Under the pieces are notes generated by a model that worked only from the letters and a program-made list of their open reading frames with translations, made no database searches and was not told the origin of the DNA. Of a stretch of DNA of 64,000 bases, positions 44,709 through 54,037 are shown piece by piece (position 1 is the first letter of the stretch; every line of letters starts with the position of its first letter). The DNA is from Sulfitobacter pontiacus. GTDB lineage: Bacteria; Pseudomonadota; Alphaproteobacteria; Rhodobacterales; Rhodobacteraceae. A program made the position numbers and the translations under genes. The stretch lies in assembly GCF_040790665.1 (NCBI RefSeq), contig NZ_CP160849.1, positions 1,054,001 through 1,118,000 on the forward strand, in the 5' to 3' direction.

Positions 44709-45557
44709 ATGACCGATTCAAAACGCCACCCCCTGCGGCAGGCCGGCGACGACCGCGCCACAGCACAGGATGTTCCCGACACGCCGCAGACGCGGGCCCC
44801 GGCCTACCGGCTGGCCTTTACCGATGATGATTTTATGTGCCGTCAGGAATTGCGCCCCGTCCGGCTGCAACTTGAACTGCTGAAGCCAGAGATGGCGTTG
44901 GATGCGCATGGCGTCAAATCCACCATCGTGCTGTTCGGCGGCGCGCGTATTCCGGCCCCCGCACACAAAGACAAGGCGCGTACAAAAACGCTGGCCGACC
45001 TGTCGCATTTCTATGATGAAGCCCGCGAATTCGCGCGGCTGATGACGCTGAAATCGATGGAGAGCGACGGTCAGGATAATGTCATCGTCACAGGCGGTGG
45101 CCCCGGCGTAATGGAAGCAGGCAACCGCGGTGCCATCGACGCAGGCGGGCAATCCATCGGGCTGAATATCGTGCTTCCGTTTGAACAGGCCCCGAATGAA
45201 TATGTCACACCCGAGCTGTGCTTTAACTTTCACTACTTCGCGATCCGCAAGATGCACTTCCTGATGCGTGCACGTGCGATCTGCGTATTCCCGGGCGGTT
45301 TCGGCACCCTGGACGAGATGTTTGAGACGCTGACCCTGATCCAGACAGGCCGGATGAGCCGTGTGCCGTTCCTGCTGTTCGGTCGTGCCTTCTGGGAAAA
45401 GATCATCAACTGGGATGCGCTGGCCGACGCGGGCACGATCTCTGATCAAGATCTGGACCTGTTCCAATTCGTCGAATCCGCCGACGAGGCGATGAAGCTG
45501 ATCGAAAACTGGGATACAGCCCCCGCCCGAGAGGAAGTCCCCGGGCGTTCCAAATAA
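44709..45557 (+). CDS. LOG/TIGR00730-type Rossmann protein
   Basis: 282 residues from ATG 44709 (GGAG 6 bases upstream; a tandem ATG at 44706 is too close). Family motifs VTGGGPGVMEAGNRGA and FPGGFGTLDEMFE, the PGGxGTxxE nucleotide-monophosphate site of lysine-decarboxylase-like/cytokinin-activating (LOG) phosphoribohydrolases. A ~60-residue N-terminal extension precedes STIVLFGGARIPAP. Probable nucleotide 5'-monophosphate nucleosidase; physiological substrate unknown. Confidence 0.9.
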   Translation: MTDSKRHPLRQAGDDRATAQDVPDTPQTRAPAYRLAFTDDDFMCRQELRPVRLQLELLKPEMALDAHGVKSTIVLFGGARIPAPAHKDKARTKTLADLSHFYDEAREFARLMTLKSMESDGQDNVIVTGGGPGVMEAGNRGAIDAGGQSIGLNIVLPFEQAPNEYVTPELCFNFHYFAIRKMHFLMRARAICVFPGGFGTLDEMFETLTLIQTGRMSRVPFLLFGRAFWEKIINWDALADAGTISDQDLDLFQFVESADEAMKLIENWDTAPAREEVPGRSK

Positions 45558-45571
45558 AGACCCCGGTCAGA

Positions 45572-45784
45572 TCAGGCGCAAAGATCGGCCGGAAGCACAC
45601 AGACCTCAACGTGATGCGGCAGCGTTTCCAAAACGGACCCGTGGTCCGTATCACGTACCCCATAGCCATAGCCGGCCAGACGATGTTTCCATTCGCGGTA
45701 GGACAAGGCGCTTTCGCGTTCGCGCGTGACAAGCGCCAGTACATCGGCAGTGATAAAGGCGTCGTTTTTAATAATGATAGTCAT
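45572..45784 (-). CDS. Small hypothetical protein (70 residues)
   Basis: Soluble, begins MTIIIKNDAFITADVLALVTRERESALSYREWKHRLAGYGYGVRDTDHG. AGGAG lies about 10 bases before the ATG, and codon use matches its neighbours, which supports a real gene. It is single, converging with the LOG-like gene (14 bases between stops). No family recognised; size, charge and the compact helical start would fit a small regulatory or modulating protein, but that is a guess. Confidence 0.6.
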   Translation of the reverse strand: MTIIIKNDAFITADVLALVTRERESALSYREWKHRLAGYGYGVRDTDHGSVLETLPHHVEVCVLPADLCA

Positions 45785-45906
45785 TGCAGTATCGCTCCTG
45801 ATTGTGTTGTCGATGGAAACAATATTCTGGGCGATGATGACTTAATTTCTGCTTAAATGTGGCGCACCCAAGGTCATTTCACGGTGAGCGCGCCACAATC
45901 GACCGC

Positions 45907-45943
45907 TAAAAATACAAACAGCCGCCCCAGATCGGGACGGCTG
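45907..45943 (-). terminator. Rho-independent terminator of rlmN
   Basis: On the minus strand, a 10-bp stem (45934-45943 with 45919-45928, one G-T wobble), 5-base loop, then TTTGTATTTTT. It lies 30 bases past the rlmN stop. Confidence 0.85.
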
Positions 45944-45972
45944 CATCATGCTATTCGTTTGACGCTAAGGGG

Positions 45973-47148
45973 TTACATCCCTGCGTCTGCCTCGATCTGC
46001 TTGCGCGATTTGCGTTCACGCTCGGTCGCCGATTTCAACTGACCACACGCGGCCATGATGTCTTCGCCGCGTGGTTTACGCACAGGCGAGGCATAGCCGG
46101 CCTGATACACAATCTCGGAGAACGCGCGGATACGGTTATTCGACGACCGCTTATACGGTGCGCCGGGCCATTCGTTGAACGGGATCAGGTTAATCTTGGC
46201 AGGGATACCTCGGATCAGCTCTATCAAACGGTGCGCATCTGCGTCTGAATCGTTCACACCATCCAGCATCACATATTCAAACGTGATCCGTTCAGAATTG
46301 CTGACCTTAGGATAGGCCCGCAGCGCCTCTATCAGCTCTGCGATGTTCCAGCGTTTGTTGATCGGCACCAGCTTGTTACGCACCTCATCCGTGGTCGCGT
46401 GGAACGACACAGCTAACTGACAGCCGATTTCCTCGGCTGTACGTGCGATCTCTGGCACTACACCCGAAGTCGATAGGGTGATCCGGCGGCGTGACAGCTG
46501 GATGCCCTCGGGGTCCATTGCGATCTTCATCGCGTCGCGCACGTTTTCAAAGTTATACAGCGGCTCGCCCATGCCCATCAGGACGATGTTGGACAACAAC
46601 CGCGGTGCCTCTGAGATGGTCCCGGGCACGGGCCATTCACCCAGATCATCCCGCGCCACCATCACTTGCCCGATGATCTCGGCCGCAGTCAGGTTGCGCA
46701 CAAGTTTCTGCGTACCGGTGTGGCAGAAGGAACACGTCAGGGTACACCCAACCTGCGAGCTGACACATAGCGTGCCGCGGCCTTCTTCGGGGATATACAC
46801 CACTTCGACCTCATGACCGCCCGCGATGCGCACCAGATACTTGCGGGTGCCATCCTCTGACACCTGTTTGGTCACGACCTCGGGCACTTCGATCACAAAC
46901 TTCTCGGCCAGCTCGGCGCGGAATGCTTTCGACAGATTGGTCATGTCGGCAAAATCGCGCGTGCCCCATTGATAGATCCACTGCCAGATCTGCCCGACGC
47001 GCATCTTCGCCTGCTTTTCAGGCGTACCTTCGGCAATCAGCGCAGCGCGCATGGCGTCACGGGTCAGCCCGACAAGGTTCATCGGCCCCTCCGCCTGCTT
47101 GCGCGGAATGGTCATGACATCTTGAGTGATCGGCGCGGTCGCAGACAT
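45973..47148 (-). CDS. rlmN: Dual-specificity rRNA/tRNA methyltransferase RlmN
   Basis: 391 residues, radical SAM enzyme. Cluster motif [13 protein letters not shown] (C-x3-C-x2-C), followed by [28 protein letters not shown] and a late Cys in [10 protein letters not shown] expected as the catalytic methyl-carrying pair member. It methylates C2 of A2503 in 23S rRNA and A37 in some tRNAs. GGAG is 7-8 bases before the ATG. Monocistronic with its own terminator. Confidence 0.96.
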   Translation of the reverse strand: MSATAPITQDVMTIPRKQAEGPMNLVGLTRDAMRAALIAEGTPEKQAKMRVGQIWQWIYQWGTRDFADMTNLSKAFRAELAEKFVIEVPEVVTKQVSEDGTRKYLVRIAGGHEVEVVYIPEEGRGTLCVSSQVGCTLTCSFCHTGTQKLVRNLTAAEIIGQVMVARDDLGEWPVPGTISEAPRLLSNIVLMGMGEPLYNFENVRDAMKIAMDPEGIQLSRRRITLSTSGVVPEIARTAEEIGCQLAVSFHATTDEVRNKLVPINKRWNIAELIEALRAYPKVSNSERITFEYVMLDGVNDSDADAHRLIELIRGIPAKINLIPFNEWPGAPYKRSSNNRIRAFSEIVYQAGYASPVRKPRGEDIMAACGQLKSATERERKSRKQIEADAGM

Positions 47149-47290
47149 GGGGATTCTCCGGTGTGCAGGGGTTTGAGCGCTCTATATAGGGATTTTTCCC
47201 TAAATCAAAAGGAAACGCCGCATTGCTGGGCCGGGCTGAGTGCATAGCTTCGCCCGACATGGCCGCTTTATCGACCAAACCCTTGGTATG

Positions 47291-47316
47291 AAAAAGCCCC
47301 GCCAATGGCAGGGCTT
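47291..47316 (-). terminator. Rho-independent terminator of ialB
   Basis: Minus-strand stem of 10 bp (47307-47316 with 47294-47303, one G-T wobble), 3-base loop, then TTTTT. It lies 25 bases past the ialB stop. Confidence 0.8.
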
Positions 47317-47340
47317 TGCGATCAGTTCAGGCGGAAAAAC

Positions 47341-47871
47341 CTAGCCGCCGCAGCGTTTGGCCGCATCTTCAACCGCAGCTGTGAACCCCAGAAGCGAGAA
47401 CGTGTCCTCGGTCTGTGTCCCTCGCCCGGAACGGCCCGTAAGCTTGGCATCCGCGCCACGTTTCATCGCGGCGATGATCTTGTTGTCGTCCTCGGTGGTC
47501 GCAGGCCAGGCCCATTCGCCTTCGGTAAACAGCTCGAACGTGGTGCCGCCGATGTTCATGTTGACCGTCGACCCCGACGCAAAGGGATAGCCGCCGGTAA
47601 AGGCCACCTGCCCCTTGGCCCCTGCGCTTGGACGGTAAAAGACCATCAGCAGGGTCTGGCCACGGTTCACCGCCACAACGCGACCATCGCGGGAGTTTAC
47701 AGATTCTTTCGGCGTGGAGACGCCCCAGCATTCGGTCGGGTTGTCTTCGACGAATACGCTCCAGTCCGTCTCTGCTGCCACGCGGTTCGTGCTTTGCGCT
47801 TGCGCGAAAACGCTGCCTGCGCTCAGACCCGCCAGCGCCGCCGCAAAACCAATCGTCCTAAAGTTCATCAT
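47341..47871 (-). CDS. Invasion-associated locus B (IalB) family protein
   Basis: 176 residues. Signal peptide MMNFRTIGFAAALAGLSAGSVFAQ. The mature part has the IalB pattern: TDWSVFVEDNPTECWGVS, then VAFTGGYPFASGSTVNMNIGGTTFELFTEGEWAWP and IIAAMKRGADAKLTGRSGRGTQTEDTFSLLGFTAAVEDAAKRC. Two cysteines could form a disulfide. Named for Bartonella but common in free-living alphaproteobacteria; periplasmic, function unknown. Confidence 0.9.
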   Translation of the reverse strand: MMNFRTIGFAAALAGLSAGSVFAQAQSTNRVAAETDWSVFVEDNPTECWGVSTPKESVNSRDGRVVAVNRGQTLLMVFYRPSAGAKGQVAFTGGYPFASGSTVNMNIGGTTFELFTEGEWAWPATTEDDNKIIAAMKRGADAKLTGRSGRGTQTEDTFSLLGFTAAVEDAAKRCGG

Positions 47872-48050
47872 CTACCTGGGCCTCCAGCCGCCATTAACCT
47901 CAACATCACAACAATTCCCCAATGGCAGCCCTTCGGGAGGCGCTCTTGATCAAAGGAACTGTATTTCTCTCGTCAACAAGCATAATAACGGCAAACAGGC
48001 GACACACGAAACCCTGATTGGCAGGAATTCGCCAACGAAAAGGATAATTC

Positions 48051-49031
48051 ATGACCCAAGCAGCCCCCTTTGCCGAAATCTGGCGTGGTCCGTTTCTGGA
48101 AAGCGTGCATTCGGGTCATGCGGTGGTCTGTGACAGCAGCGGTCAGATCCTGCAGGCTTGGGGCGATCCCGACACGGTGATCCTGCCGCGCTCCTCTGCC
48201 AAGATGATCCAGGCGCTGCCCCTGATCCAGTCCGGTGCCGCCGATGCCTATGGCCTTGGGCCCCAACATCTGGCGCTGGCCTGCGCGTCCCATCAGGCGG
48301 CGGATTTGCATGTGGGCATCATCTCTGACTGGCTCAAGACATTGGGGCTGGACGACAGCGCCTTTCGCTGCGGCACGGCACTTCCCGGGGACGAGGCCGC
48401 CCGCAATGCACTGGTGTGTTCCGGCACGCAGCCTTGCCAGATCCACCATGAATGTTCCGGCAAACACGCAGGGTTCCTGACCGTAAACACCCATATGGGC
48501 GGCGGCTCGGATTACGAAAAGCCGGACCACCCCGTGCAACGCGCCTGTCTCGAGGCGTTCGAGCGTGTGACCGGCACCACCTCGCCCGGCTTCGGGATCG
48601 ACGGCTGCTCTGTCCCGAATTTTGCAACCACGCTACACGGTATGGCCCGCGCCATGGCGCATTTCGCCGCTGCTCCTGATGGGTCGGCCGAGGCGCGGCT
48701 GCATCAGGCCATGCGCCTGCACCCCGACCTTGTCGCCGGCGAGACCCGCGCCTGCACCAATCTGATGCGCGCGATGAACGGCAAGGTCGCGCTCAAAACC
48801 GGGGCCGAGGGGTTCTTCATCGCGATCCTGCCGGATCAGAACATCGGCGTGGCTCTCAAGGCGGCCTGTGGCACCAAACGCGCGGCCGAATGCGTGATCA
48901 CCTCGATCCTGGTCAAACTCGGCGCGCTCGACCCGAACCACCCCGAAGCGTTGAAATACCGCAATGCCCCGATAGAAAACCGGCGCGGCATCATTACGGG
49001 CACGCTCAAACCTGCCGCTGGCTTTGCGTAA
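48051..49031 (+). CDS. Zinc-type L-asparaginase (Rhizobium etli AsnII-like family)
   Basis: 326 residues, PF06089-type asparaginase. Nucleophile and general base are expected in LPRSSAKMIQALP (Ser-x-x-Lys). Cysteine/lysine metal ligands are in HECSGKHAGF and FGIDGCSVPNF, matching the Ser48-Lys51 and Cys135-Lys138-Cys189 sites described for ReAV. It hydrolyses asparagine to aspartate and ammonia in the cytoplasm; no signal peptide. Unlike E. coli AnsA/AnsB. AGGA lies ~9 bases upstream. Confidence 0.92.
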   Translation: MTQAAPFAEIWRGPFLESVHSGHAVVCDSSGQILQAWGDPDTVILPRSSAKMIQALPLIQSGAADAYGLGPQHLALACASHQAADLHVGIISDWLKTLGLDDSAFRCGTALPGDEAARNALVCSGTQPCQIHHECSGKHAGFLTVNTHMGGGSDYEKPDHPVQRACLEAFERVTGTTSPGFGIDGCSVPNFATTLHGMARAMAHFAAAPDGSAEARLHQAMRLHPDLVAGETRACTNLMRAMNGKVALKTGAEGFFIAILPDQNIGVALKAACGTKRAAECVITSILVKLGALDPNHPEALKYRNAPIENRRGIITGTLKPAAGFA

Positions 49032-49032
49032 C

Positions 49033-49057
49033 GCCGCTTCCAAATGGTTAAAAATCC
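49033..49057 (+). repeat. 25-base repeat, copy 2
   Basis: Same element as 36963-36987 with one substitution, again immediately after a plus-strand stop (asparaginase). Here it is followed by a weaker GC-rich hairpin region rather than a clear terminator. Confidence 0.6.
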
Positions 49058-49093
49058 CGGGGTATGGAGCAGCGCCCCATGCAGCTTGCGCGC

Positions 49094-49969
49094 CTAGATG
49101 ACGAATTCGTCCTTGGCGTACCCCTGCACATAAAGCAGCGCCGTCAGGTCGCCAAAGTTGATCCGCACGTCACATTCCGCCGCCACGGCGGGCTTGGCGT
49201 GCAGCGCCACGCCCATGCCCGCGCGCGCCAGCATGCCCAGATCGTTTGCCCCGTCGCCCACGGCAATCACGTCGTCCTCTGACAGCCCCAGCCGCGCGGT
49301 GATCTGTTCCAGCGCATCGACCTTGGCCTGTTTGCCCAGGATCGGCACGCCGACGTCGCCGGTCAGCACGCCATCCGATGCGATCAGCGTATTCGCGCGG
49401 TTCTCGTCAAAGCCAAGCGCCTCTGCCACCGCGGCGGTGAATGCCGTGAAACCGCCCGAAACAAGCGCCGCATAGGCCCCATTTGCCTTCATCGTGGCGA
49501 TCAGGGTCTTGCCGCCGGGCATATGGGTGATCCGTTCGGCCAGCACGCGGGTGATCACCGCCTCGTCCAGCCCCTTCAACAGACCAACCCGTTCGCGCAG
49601 GGCGGCGTTGAAATCAAGCTCTCCGTTCATGGCGCGGGCGGTGATATCTTTCACGCGGTCCCCGACCCCGGCCTCATCTGCCAGCTCGTCGATACACTCC
49701 TGCTGGATCATGGTGCTGTCCATGTCCGCCAGCAGCATCTTCTTGCGGCGGCCTTCCGACGGGGTGATCACCAGATCGACCCCCATCCCCTGGCATTCGG
49801 CCCAGACATCCCAGCGATTGCCCGGCATCCGCTTCATGTCAAAGCCCGCCGCCTCGTCCGGAGCAAGCCATACCGCATCCCCGCCGCCCCATGCGTTGCG
49901 CACGGCATCGACCAGCGACGCCTCAAGCTGCGGGCGTTGAGGAGAGGTTAGCAGGGTCACACTATGCAT
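49094..49969 (-). CDS. serB: Phosphoserine phosphatase
   Basis: 291 residues. HAD-family motif I LLADMDSTMIQQEC (nucleophile Asp), motif II in ALVSGGFTAF, motifs III/IV in DVIAVGDGANDLGMLARAGMGVALHAKP. An N-terminal ~80-residue extension before the catalytic core is usual for this type. It makes L-serine from O-phosphoserine. Divergent from pcaF with 250 bases between. Confidence 0.94.
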   Translation of the reverse strand: MHSVTLLTSPQRPQLEASLVDAVRNAWGGGDAVWLAPDEAAGFDMKRMPGNRWDVWAECQGMGVDLVITPSEGRRKKMLLADMDSTMIQQECIDELADEAGVGDRVKDITARAMNGELDFNAALRERVGLLKGLDEAVITRVLAERITHMPGGKTLIATMKANGAYAALVSGGFTAFTAAVAEALGFDENRANTLIASDGVLTGDVGVPILGKQAKVDALEQITARLGLSEDDVIAVGDGANDLGMLARAGMGVALHAKPAVAAECDVRINFGDLTALLYVQGYAKDEFVI

Positions 49970-50221
49970 GGGTCAGGTCCGTTCGGGTCAAATCAGTCTG
50001 GGGCGCATCTTGCGCATTGTTTTAACGGGGTTTCCACCCCTGTTCCAGCGCTCCTGCGGGGGAAGGTTGCGCGCCTCGCCCAAGCGGCCCGAACAGACCT
50101 CCTTGCGCGTTACCCCGCCCACCCTTATGTTACAAAATATGTAAACTGAAAAATGTCAGGTAACATTTAAGTTGCGTCGAATCGCGACTATCCCTACGCT
50201 CGTCAACCAAGGGAGACTTTC
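49970..50221. promoter_or_regulatory. serB-paa intergenic region with candidate PaaX sites
   Basis: Near the paa operon, TGTTAC (50128-50133), GTAA (50141-50144) and GTAACA (50160-50165) form an inverted pattern in AT-rich sequence. AATCGCGA at 50180-50187, within GTCGAATCGCGAC, equals the core I recall from the E. coli PaaX operator consensus. It lies ~35 bases before pcaF. GGGAG (50210-50214) is the pcaF ribosome site. The serB-side half shows only a weak GGGG/CCCC hairpin near 50035. Confidence 0.45.
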
Positions 50222-51424
50222 ATGGACGCTTTTATTTGTGACGCGCAGCGCACACCCATCGGCCGCTTTGGCGGCGCATTGTCATCGGTCCGCGCTGATG
50301 ATCTGGCAGCGGCACCGATTGCCGCACTGATGGCCCGCAATCCTGATCTGGATTGGTCCAAAATCGATGACGTGATCTTTGGCTGTGCCAACCAGGCCGG
50401 CGAAGACAACCGTAACGTGGCCCGTATGGCCGCCCTGCTGGCCGGTCTGCCGGTCGATGTGCCCGGTGCAACGATCAACCGCCTATGTGCCTCTGGCATG
50501 GATGCCGTCGGTGCCGCGGCCCGCGCGATCAAATCCGGCGACATGGATCTGGCGATTGCCGGCGGCGTCGAAAGCATGACCCGCGCGCCTTTCGTGATGC
50601 CCAAGGCAGAAACCGCCTTCTCGCGCAACAACGCTGTCTATGACACCACCATTGGCTGGCGCTTTGTGAACCCCAAGATGAAGGCGCAATACGGCGTCGA
50701 ATCCATGCCCGAAACCGGCGACAACGTGGCTACGGATTATGATATCAGCCGCGAAGATCAGGACGCCTTTGCCAAGCGCAGTCAAGACCGTTGGGAAGCG
50801 GCGGACAAGGCCGGTGTTTTCGCCGACGAGATCACCCCCGTGTCGATCCCGCAGCGCAAGGGCGACCCGATTGTCTTTGACCGCGACGAACACCCGCGCC
50901 CCGGCACCACGATCGAAGCGCTGACCAAGCTGCGCCCGATCAACGGCCCCGACCTGACCGTGACCGCGGGCAATGCCTCTGGCGTCAACGACGGCGCGGC
51001 GGCGATGCTGATGGCCTCTGAAGCGGCGGCGTCGCAGCACGGGCTGACCCCGATTGCACGCGTTGTCGGTATCTCTGCCGCGGGTGTTGAACCGCGCGTC
51101 ATGGGCATCGGCCCTGTTCCTGCCAGTCAGAAAGTTCTGGCCCGCGCAGGTCTGACCATCGACCAGATGGATGTGATCGAACTGAACGAAGCATTCGCTT
51201 CGCAAGGGATCGCCACATTGCGCGCGCTTGGCGTGGCGGATGATGCGCCTCATGTGAATGCCAACGGCGGCGCGATTGCCATCGGTCACCCGCTGGGGAT
51301 GTCCGGTGCCCGTCTGGTCATGACCGCAGCTCTGCAGTTGAAACGCACAGGCGGCCGCTATGCGCTGTGCACCATGTGTGTCGGTGTCGGCCAAGGCGTC
51401 GCCATCATTCTCGAACGCGCTTAA
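50222..51424 (+). CDS. pcaF: 3-oxoadipyl-CoA/3-oxo-5,6-dehydrosuberyl-CoA thiolase
   Basis: 400 residues, thiolase. Acyl-enzyme Cys in INRLCASGMDA, His in GGAIAIGHPLGMSGARL, second Cys in ALCTMCVGVGQG. The N-terminal MDAFICDAQRTPIGRFGGAL is PcaF/PaaJ type. It cleaves 3-oxoadipyl-CoA to succinyl-CoA and acetyl-CoA, the last step of the phenylacetate pathway. First gene of the paa operon, 30 bases before paaA. Confidence 0.94.
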   Translation: MDAFICDAQRTPIGRFGGALSSVRADDLAAAPIAALMARNPDLDWSKIDDVIFGCANQAGEDNRNVARMAALLAGLPVDVPGATINRLCASGMDAVGAAARAIKSGDMDLAIAGGVESMTRAPFVMPKAETAFSRNNAVYDTTIGWRFVNPKMKAQYGVESMPETGDNVATDYDISREDQDAFAKRSQDRWEAADKAGVFADEITPVSIPQRKGDPIVFDRDEHPRPGTTIEALTKLRPINGPDLTVTAGNASGVNDGAAAMLMASEAAASQHGLTPIARVVGISAAGVEPRVMGIGPVPASQKVLARAGLTIDQMDVIELNEAFASQGIATLRALGVADDAPHVNANGGAIAIGHPLGMSGARLVMTAALQLKRTGGRYALCTMCVGVGQGVAIILERA

Positions 51425-51454
51425 CGCAATTATCCCCCTGAAAGGATCTGAACG

Positions 51455-52447
51455 ATGTATGCACAGATGATCAAATCCACCGGCCAAGGTGTCAAATCTC
51501 TCGAAGAGATGGATCCGCAGGAACGCGCCTTTCAGGAACGGATAAATGCGGGCGGCAAGATCGAACCGAAAGACTGGATGCCGGAGGGGTATCGCAAGAA
51601 CCTGATCCGGCAGATCGGCCAGCATGCGCATTCGGAAATCGTGGGCCAGTTGCCAGAAGGCAACTGGATCACCCGCGCCCCGACGCTGGAGCGTAAGGCG
51701 ATCCTGCTCGCCAAGGTGCAGGACGAGGCAGGCCACGGTCTGTATCTCTATTGTGCCGCCGAAACACTGGGGGTCAGCCGTGACCAGCTGACCCGCGACC
51801 TTCTGTCGGGCAAAATGAAATACAGCTCTATCTTCAATTATCCGACCCTGACATGGGCCGACATGGGGGCTGTCGGCTGGCTGGTCGATGGTGCAGCGAT
51901 CATGAACCAGGTGCCGTTGCAACGCACATCCTACGGCCCCTATGCCCGCGCGATGGTGCGTATCTGCAAAGAGGAATCGTTCCACCAGCGCCAGGGCTAC
52001 GACATCATGATGAAGATGGCGAAGGGCACAGACGCGCAGCGCAAGATGGCGCAGGACGCGCTGAACCGCTTCTGGGGGCCTGCGCTGATGATGTTTGGCC
52101 CGTCAGACGAAAATTCCGTCCATTCGGCGCAATCGATGGCGTGGAAGATCAAGATGAACTCCAACGACGAGCTGCGTCAGAAGTTTGTCGATGAATGTGT
52201 CCCGCAGGCCGAATATCTGGGCCTCAGCGTTCCCGACCCCGATCTGAAGTGGAACGAGGAACGCGGGCATTACGACTTTACCCAGCCCGATTGGGACGAA
52301 TTCTTTGACGTGCTCAAGGGCAATGGCCCCTGCAATACCGAACGGCTCGCCGCGCGCAACAAGGCGTGGGACGACGGCGCGTGGGTGCGGGACGGTTTAA
52401 TGGCACATGCGGCGAAGAAACGCGCCGCGAAACTGGCAGCGGAGTAA
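51455..52447 (+). CDS. paaA: 1,2-phenylacetyl-CoA epoxidase, catalytic subunit A
   Basis: 330 residues, ferritin-like di-iron monooxygenase subunit. Iron ligands are expected in [13 protein letters not shown] (E-x2-H) and [12 protein letters not shown] (E-x2-H), with [14 protein letters not shown] conserved. The PaaABCE complex epoxidises phenylacetyl-CoA using O2. AAGGATCTGAACG precedes the ATG. The downstream genes follow with 5 bases or overlaps. Confidence 0.96.
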   Translation: MYAQMIKSTGQGVKSLEEMDPQERAFQERINAGGKIEPKDWMPEGYRKNLIRQIGQHAHSEIVGQLPEGNWITRAPTLERKAILLAKVQDEAGHGLYLYCAAETLGVSRDQLTRDLLSGKMKYSSIFNYPTLTWADMGAVGWLVDGAAIMNQVPLQRTSYGPYARAMVRICKEESFHQRQGYDIMMKMAKGTDAQRKMAQDALNRFWGPALMMFGPSDENSVHSAQSMAWKIKMNSNDELRQKFVDECVPQAEYLGLSVPDPDLKWNEERGHYDFTQPDWDEFFDVLKGNGPCNTERLAARNKAWDDGAWVRDGLMAHAAKKRAAKLAAE

Positions 52448-52452
52448 GCAAG

Positions 52453-52797
52453 ATGAGCAGCCCAGAAGCAAAACCCTACCCCGGCACCCAAGCGGTCGAC
52501 CACGGCAAGGCGCGCGCCGATGAATGGCCCCTGTTCGAGATTTTCATTCGCGGCCAGCACGGGCTGAGCCATCGCCACGTCGGGTCGCTTCACGCAGCTG
52601 ACGCCGAAATGGCGATCAAGAATGCCCGCGATGTTTATACGCGCCGCAACGAAGGCGTGAGCATCTGGGTCGTCGAGGCCGCCCATATCGCTGCCTCCTC
52701 GCCCGAGGAAAAAGGCCCGCTGTACGAGCCCGCCAACGACAAAGTCTACCGCCACCCCACCTTCTTTGACATTCCAGACGAAGTGGGGGCGATGTGA
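52453..52797 (+). CDS. paaB: 1,2-phenylacetyl-CoA epoxidase subunit B
   Basis: 114 residues from ATG 52453 (MSSPEAKPYPG), in line with the ~95-residue family plus a short extension. WPLFEIFIRGQHGLSHRHVGSLHAADAEMAIKNARDVYTRRNEGVSIWVV is the PaaB core. Structural subunit bridging PaaAC. Overlaps paaC by GTGA. Confidence 0.95.
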   Translation: MSSPEAKPYPGTQAVDHGKARADEWPLFEIFIRGQHGLSHRHVGSLHAADAEMAIKNARDVYTRRNEGVSIWVVEAAHIAASSPEEKGPLYEPANDKVYRHPTFFDIPDEVGAM

Positions 52798-53573
52798 GCA
52801 CGGCAAATATAGACCCTAACAAAGGCGATTTGTTCGAATTTCTATGCCGGATGGGGGATAACACCCTTGTTCTGGGGCACCGCGTTTCGGAATGGTGCGG
52901 CCACGCCCCCGTGCTGGAGGAAGACATCGCGCTGGCGAATACCGCGCTGGACCTGATCGGCCAGACCACGCTTTGGCTGGATCTGGCGGGTAAGGTCGAA
53001 GACGCGGGTCGCGATGCGGATCGGCTTGCCTTTCACCGTGACGTCTGGGATTTCCGCAATCTGTTGTTGGTCGAACAGCCCAACGGCGATTTCGGCCAGA
53101 CGATCATGCGCCAGTTCCTGTTTGACGCATGGCACCTGTCGCAGCTGACCGCCCTGATGGAAAGCAGCGATGCACAGATCGCCGCCATCGCGGAAAAGTC
53201 GAGCAAAGAGGTGACCTACCATCTGGAGCGCGCGACAGACACGGTGATCGGCCTTGGCGACGGCACCGAGGAAAGCCACCGCCGCATGCAGAGCGCGCTG
53301 GACCTGTTGTGGCCCTATGTCGGGGAAATGTTCGTCGCGGACGCTGTGGACGAGGCCATGGTCGCAGCAGGCATCGCGCCCGATCCTGCGTCCCTGCGCG
53401 CCGCCTATGATACCTTGGTGAACGATGTCTTCACCGCCGCCACGCTGACACGGCCCGAAAGCGATTTCGGCCATCGCGGCGGCAAATCCGGTAAACGCCA
53501 TTCGGAACATCTGGGGCATATGCTGACGCAGATGCAATGGCTGCAACGCGCCTACCCGGATGCGACATGGTAG
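52794..53573 (+). CDS. paaC: 1,2-phenylacetyl-CoA epoxidase subunit C
   Basis: 259 residues, GTG start overlapping the paaB stop. Ferritin-like fold: GHRVSEWCGHAPVLEEDIALANTALDLIGQ, FDAWHLSQLTALMESSD and EVTYHLERATDTVIGLGDGTEESHRRMQ. A non-catalytic partner stabilising PaaA. It ends overlapping paaD. Confidence 0.95.
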   Translation: MSTANIDPNKGDLFEFLCRMGDNTLVLGHRVSEWCGHAPVLEEDIALANTALDLIGQTTLWLDLAGKVEDAGRDADRLAFHRDVWDFRNLLLVEQPNGDFGQTIMRQFLFDAWHLSQLTALMESSDAQIAAIAEKSSKEVTYHLERATDTVIGLGDGTEESHRRMQSALDLLWPYVGEMFVADAVDEAMVAAGIAPDPASLRAAYDTLVNDVFTAATLTRPESDFGHRGGKSGKRHSEHLGHMLTQMQWLQRAYPDATW

Positions 53574-54034
53574 TCGAAAAGCCTTCGTTAGAGACTGTTT
53601 GGGGCTGGCTTCACGCCGTGCCGGACCCCGAGATTCCGGTAATCTCGCTGACCGACCTGGGGATCATCCGCGATGTGCAATGGCAGGATGACACGCTAGA
53701 GGTCACGGTGACGCCGACCTACTCCGGCTGCCCTGCCACGACGATCATCAACCTTGATATCGAAACGGCATTGCGCGGGCATGGAATCGAAAAACTGTCT
53801 CTAAAGCGGCAACTTTCGCCTGCCTGGACCTCTGACTGGATGACCGACGCAGGCCGCGCCAAGCTGGAAAGCTACGGCATCGCCCCGCCCCAACCCGCAG
53901 GTGGCCCCGAACGCTGCCCCCGGTGCCAATCGACGCAGCTGGAAAAGATCAGCCAGTTCGGATCGACCCCCTGCAAGGCGCAATGGCGCTGCACCGACTG
54001 TCTGGAACCCTTCGATTATTTTAAGTGTATCTGA
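53567..54034 (+). CDS. paaD: PaaD, maturation factor of the epoxidase
   Basis: 155 residues from ATG 53567. N-terminal MIP18/DUF59 domain (VPDPEIPVISLTDLGIIRDV, PTYSGCPATTIINLDI) and a C-terminal cysteine cluster CPRCQ...CKAQWRCTDC...FKC that probably binds iron-sulfur or zinc. Required for assembly of the iron centres in the Paa epoxidase/reductase. Overlaps paaC; paaE follows after 3 bases. Confidence 0.94.
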   Translation: MVVEKPSLETVWGWLHAVPDPEIPVISLTDLGIIRDVQWQDDTLEVTVTPTYSGCPATTIINLDIETALRGHGIEKLSLKRQLSPAWTSDWMTDAGRAKLESYGIAPPQPAGGPERCPRCQSTQLEKISQFGSTPCKAQWRCTDCLEPFDYFKCI

Positions 54035-54037
54035 CCC

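Noticed and set aside
50483-51985. 500-residue minus-strand open frame
   Set aside because: Antisense to pcaF and paaA, spanning two unrelated genes; no domain visible.
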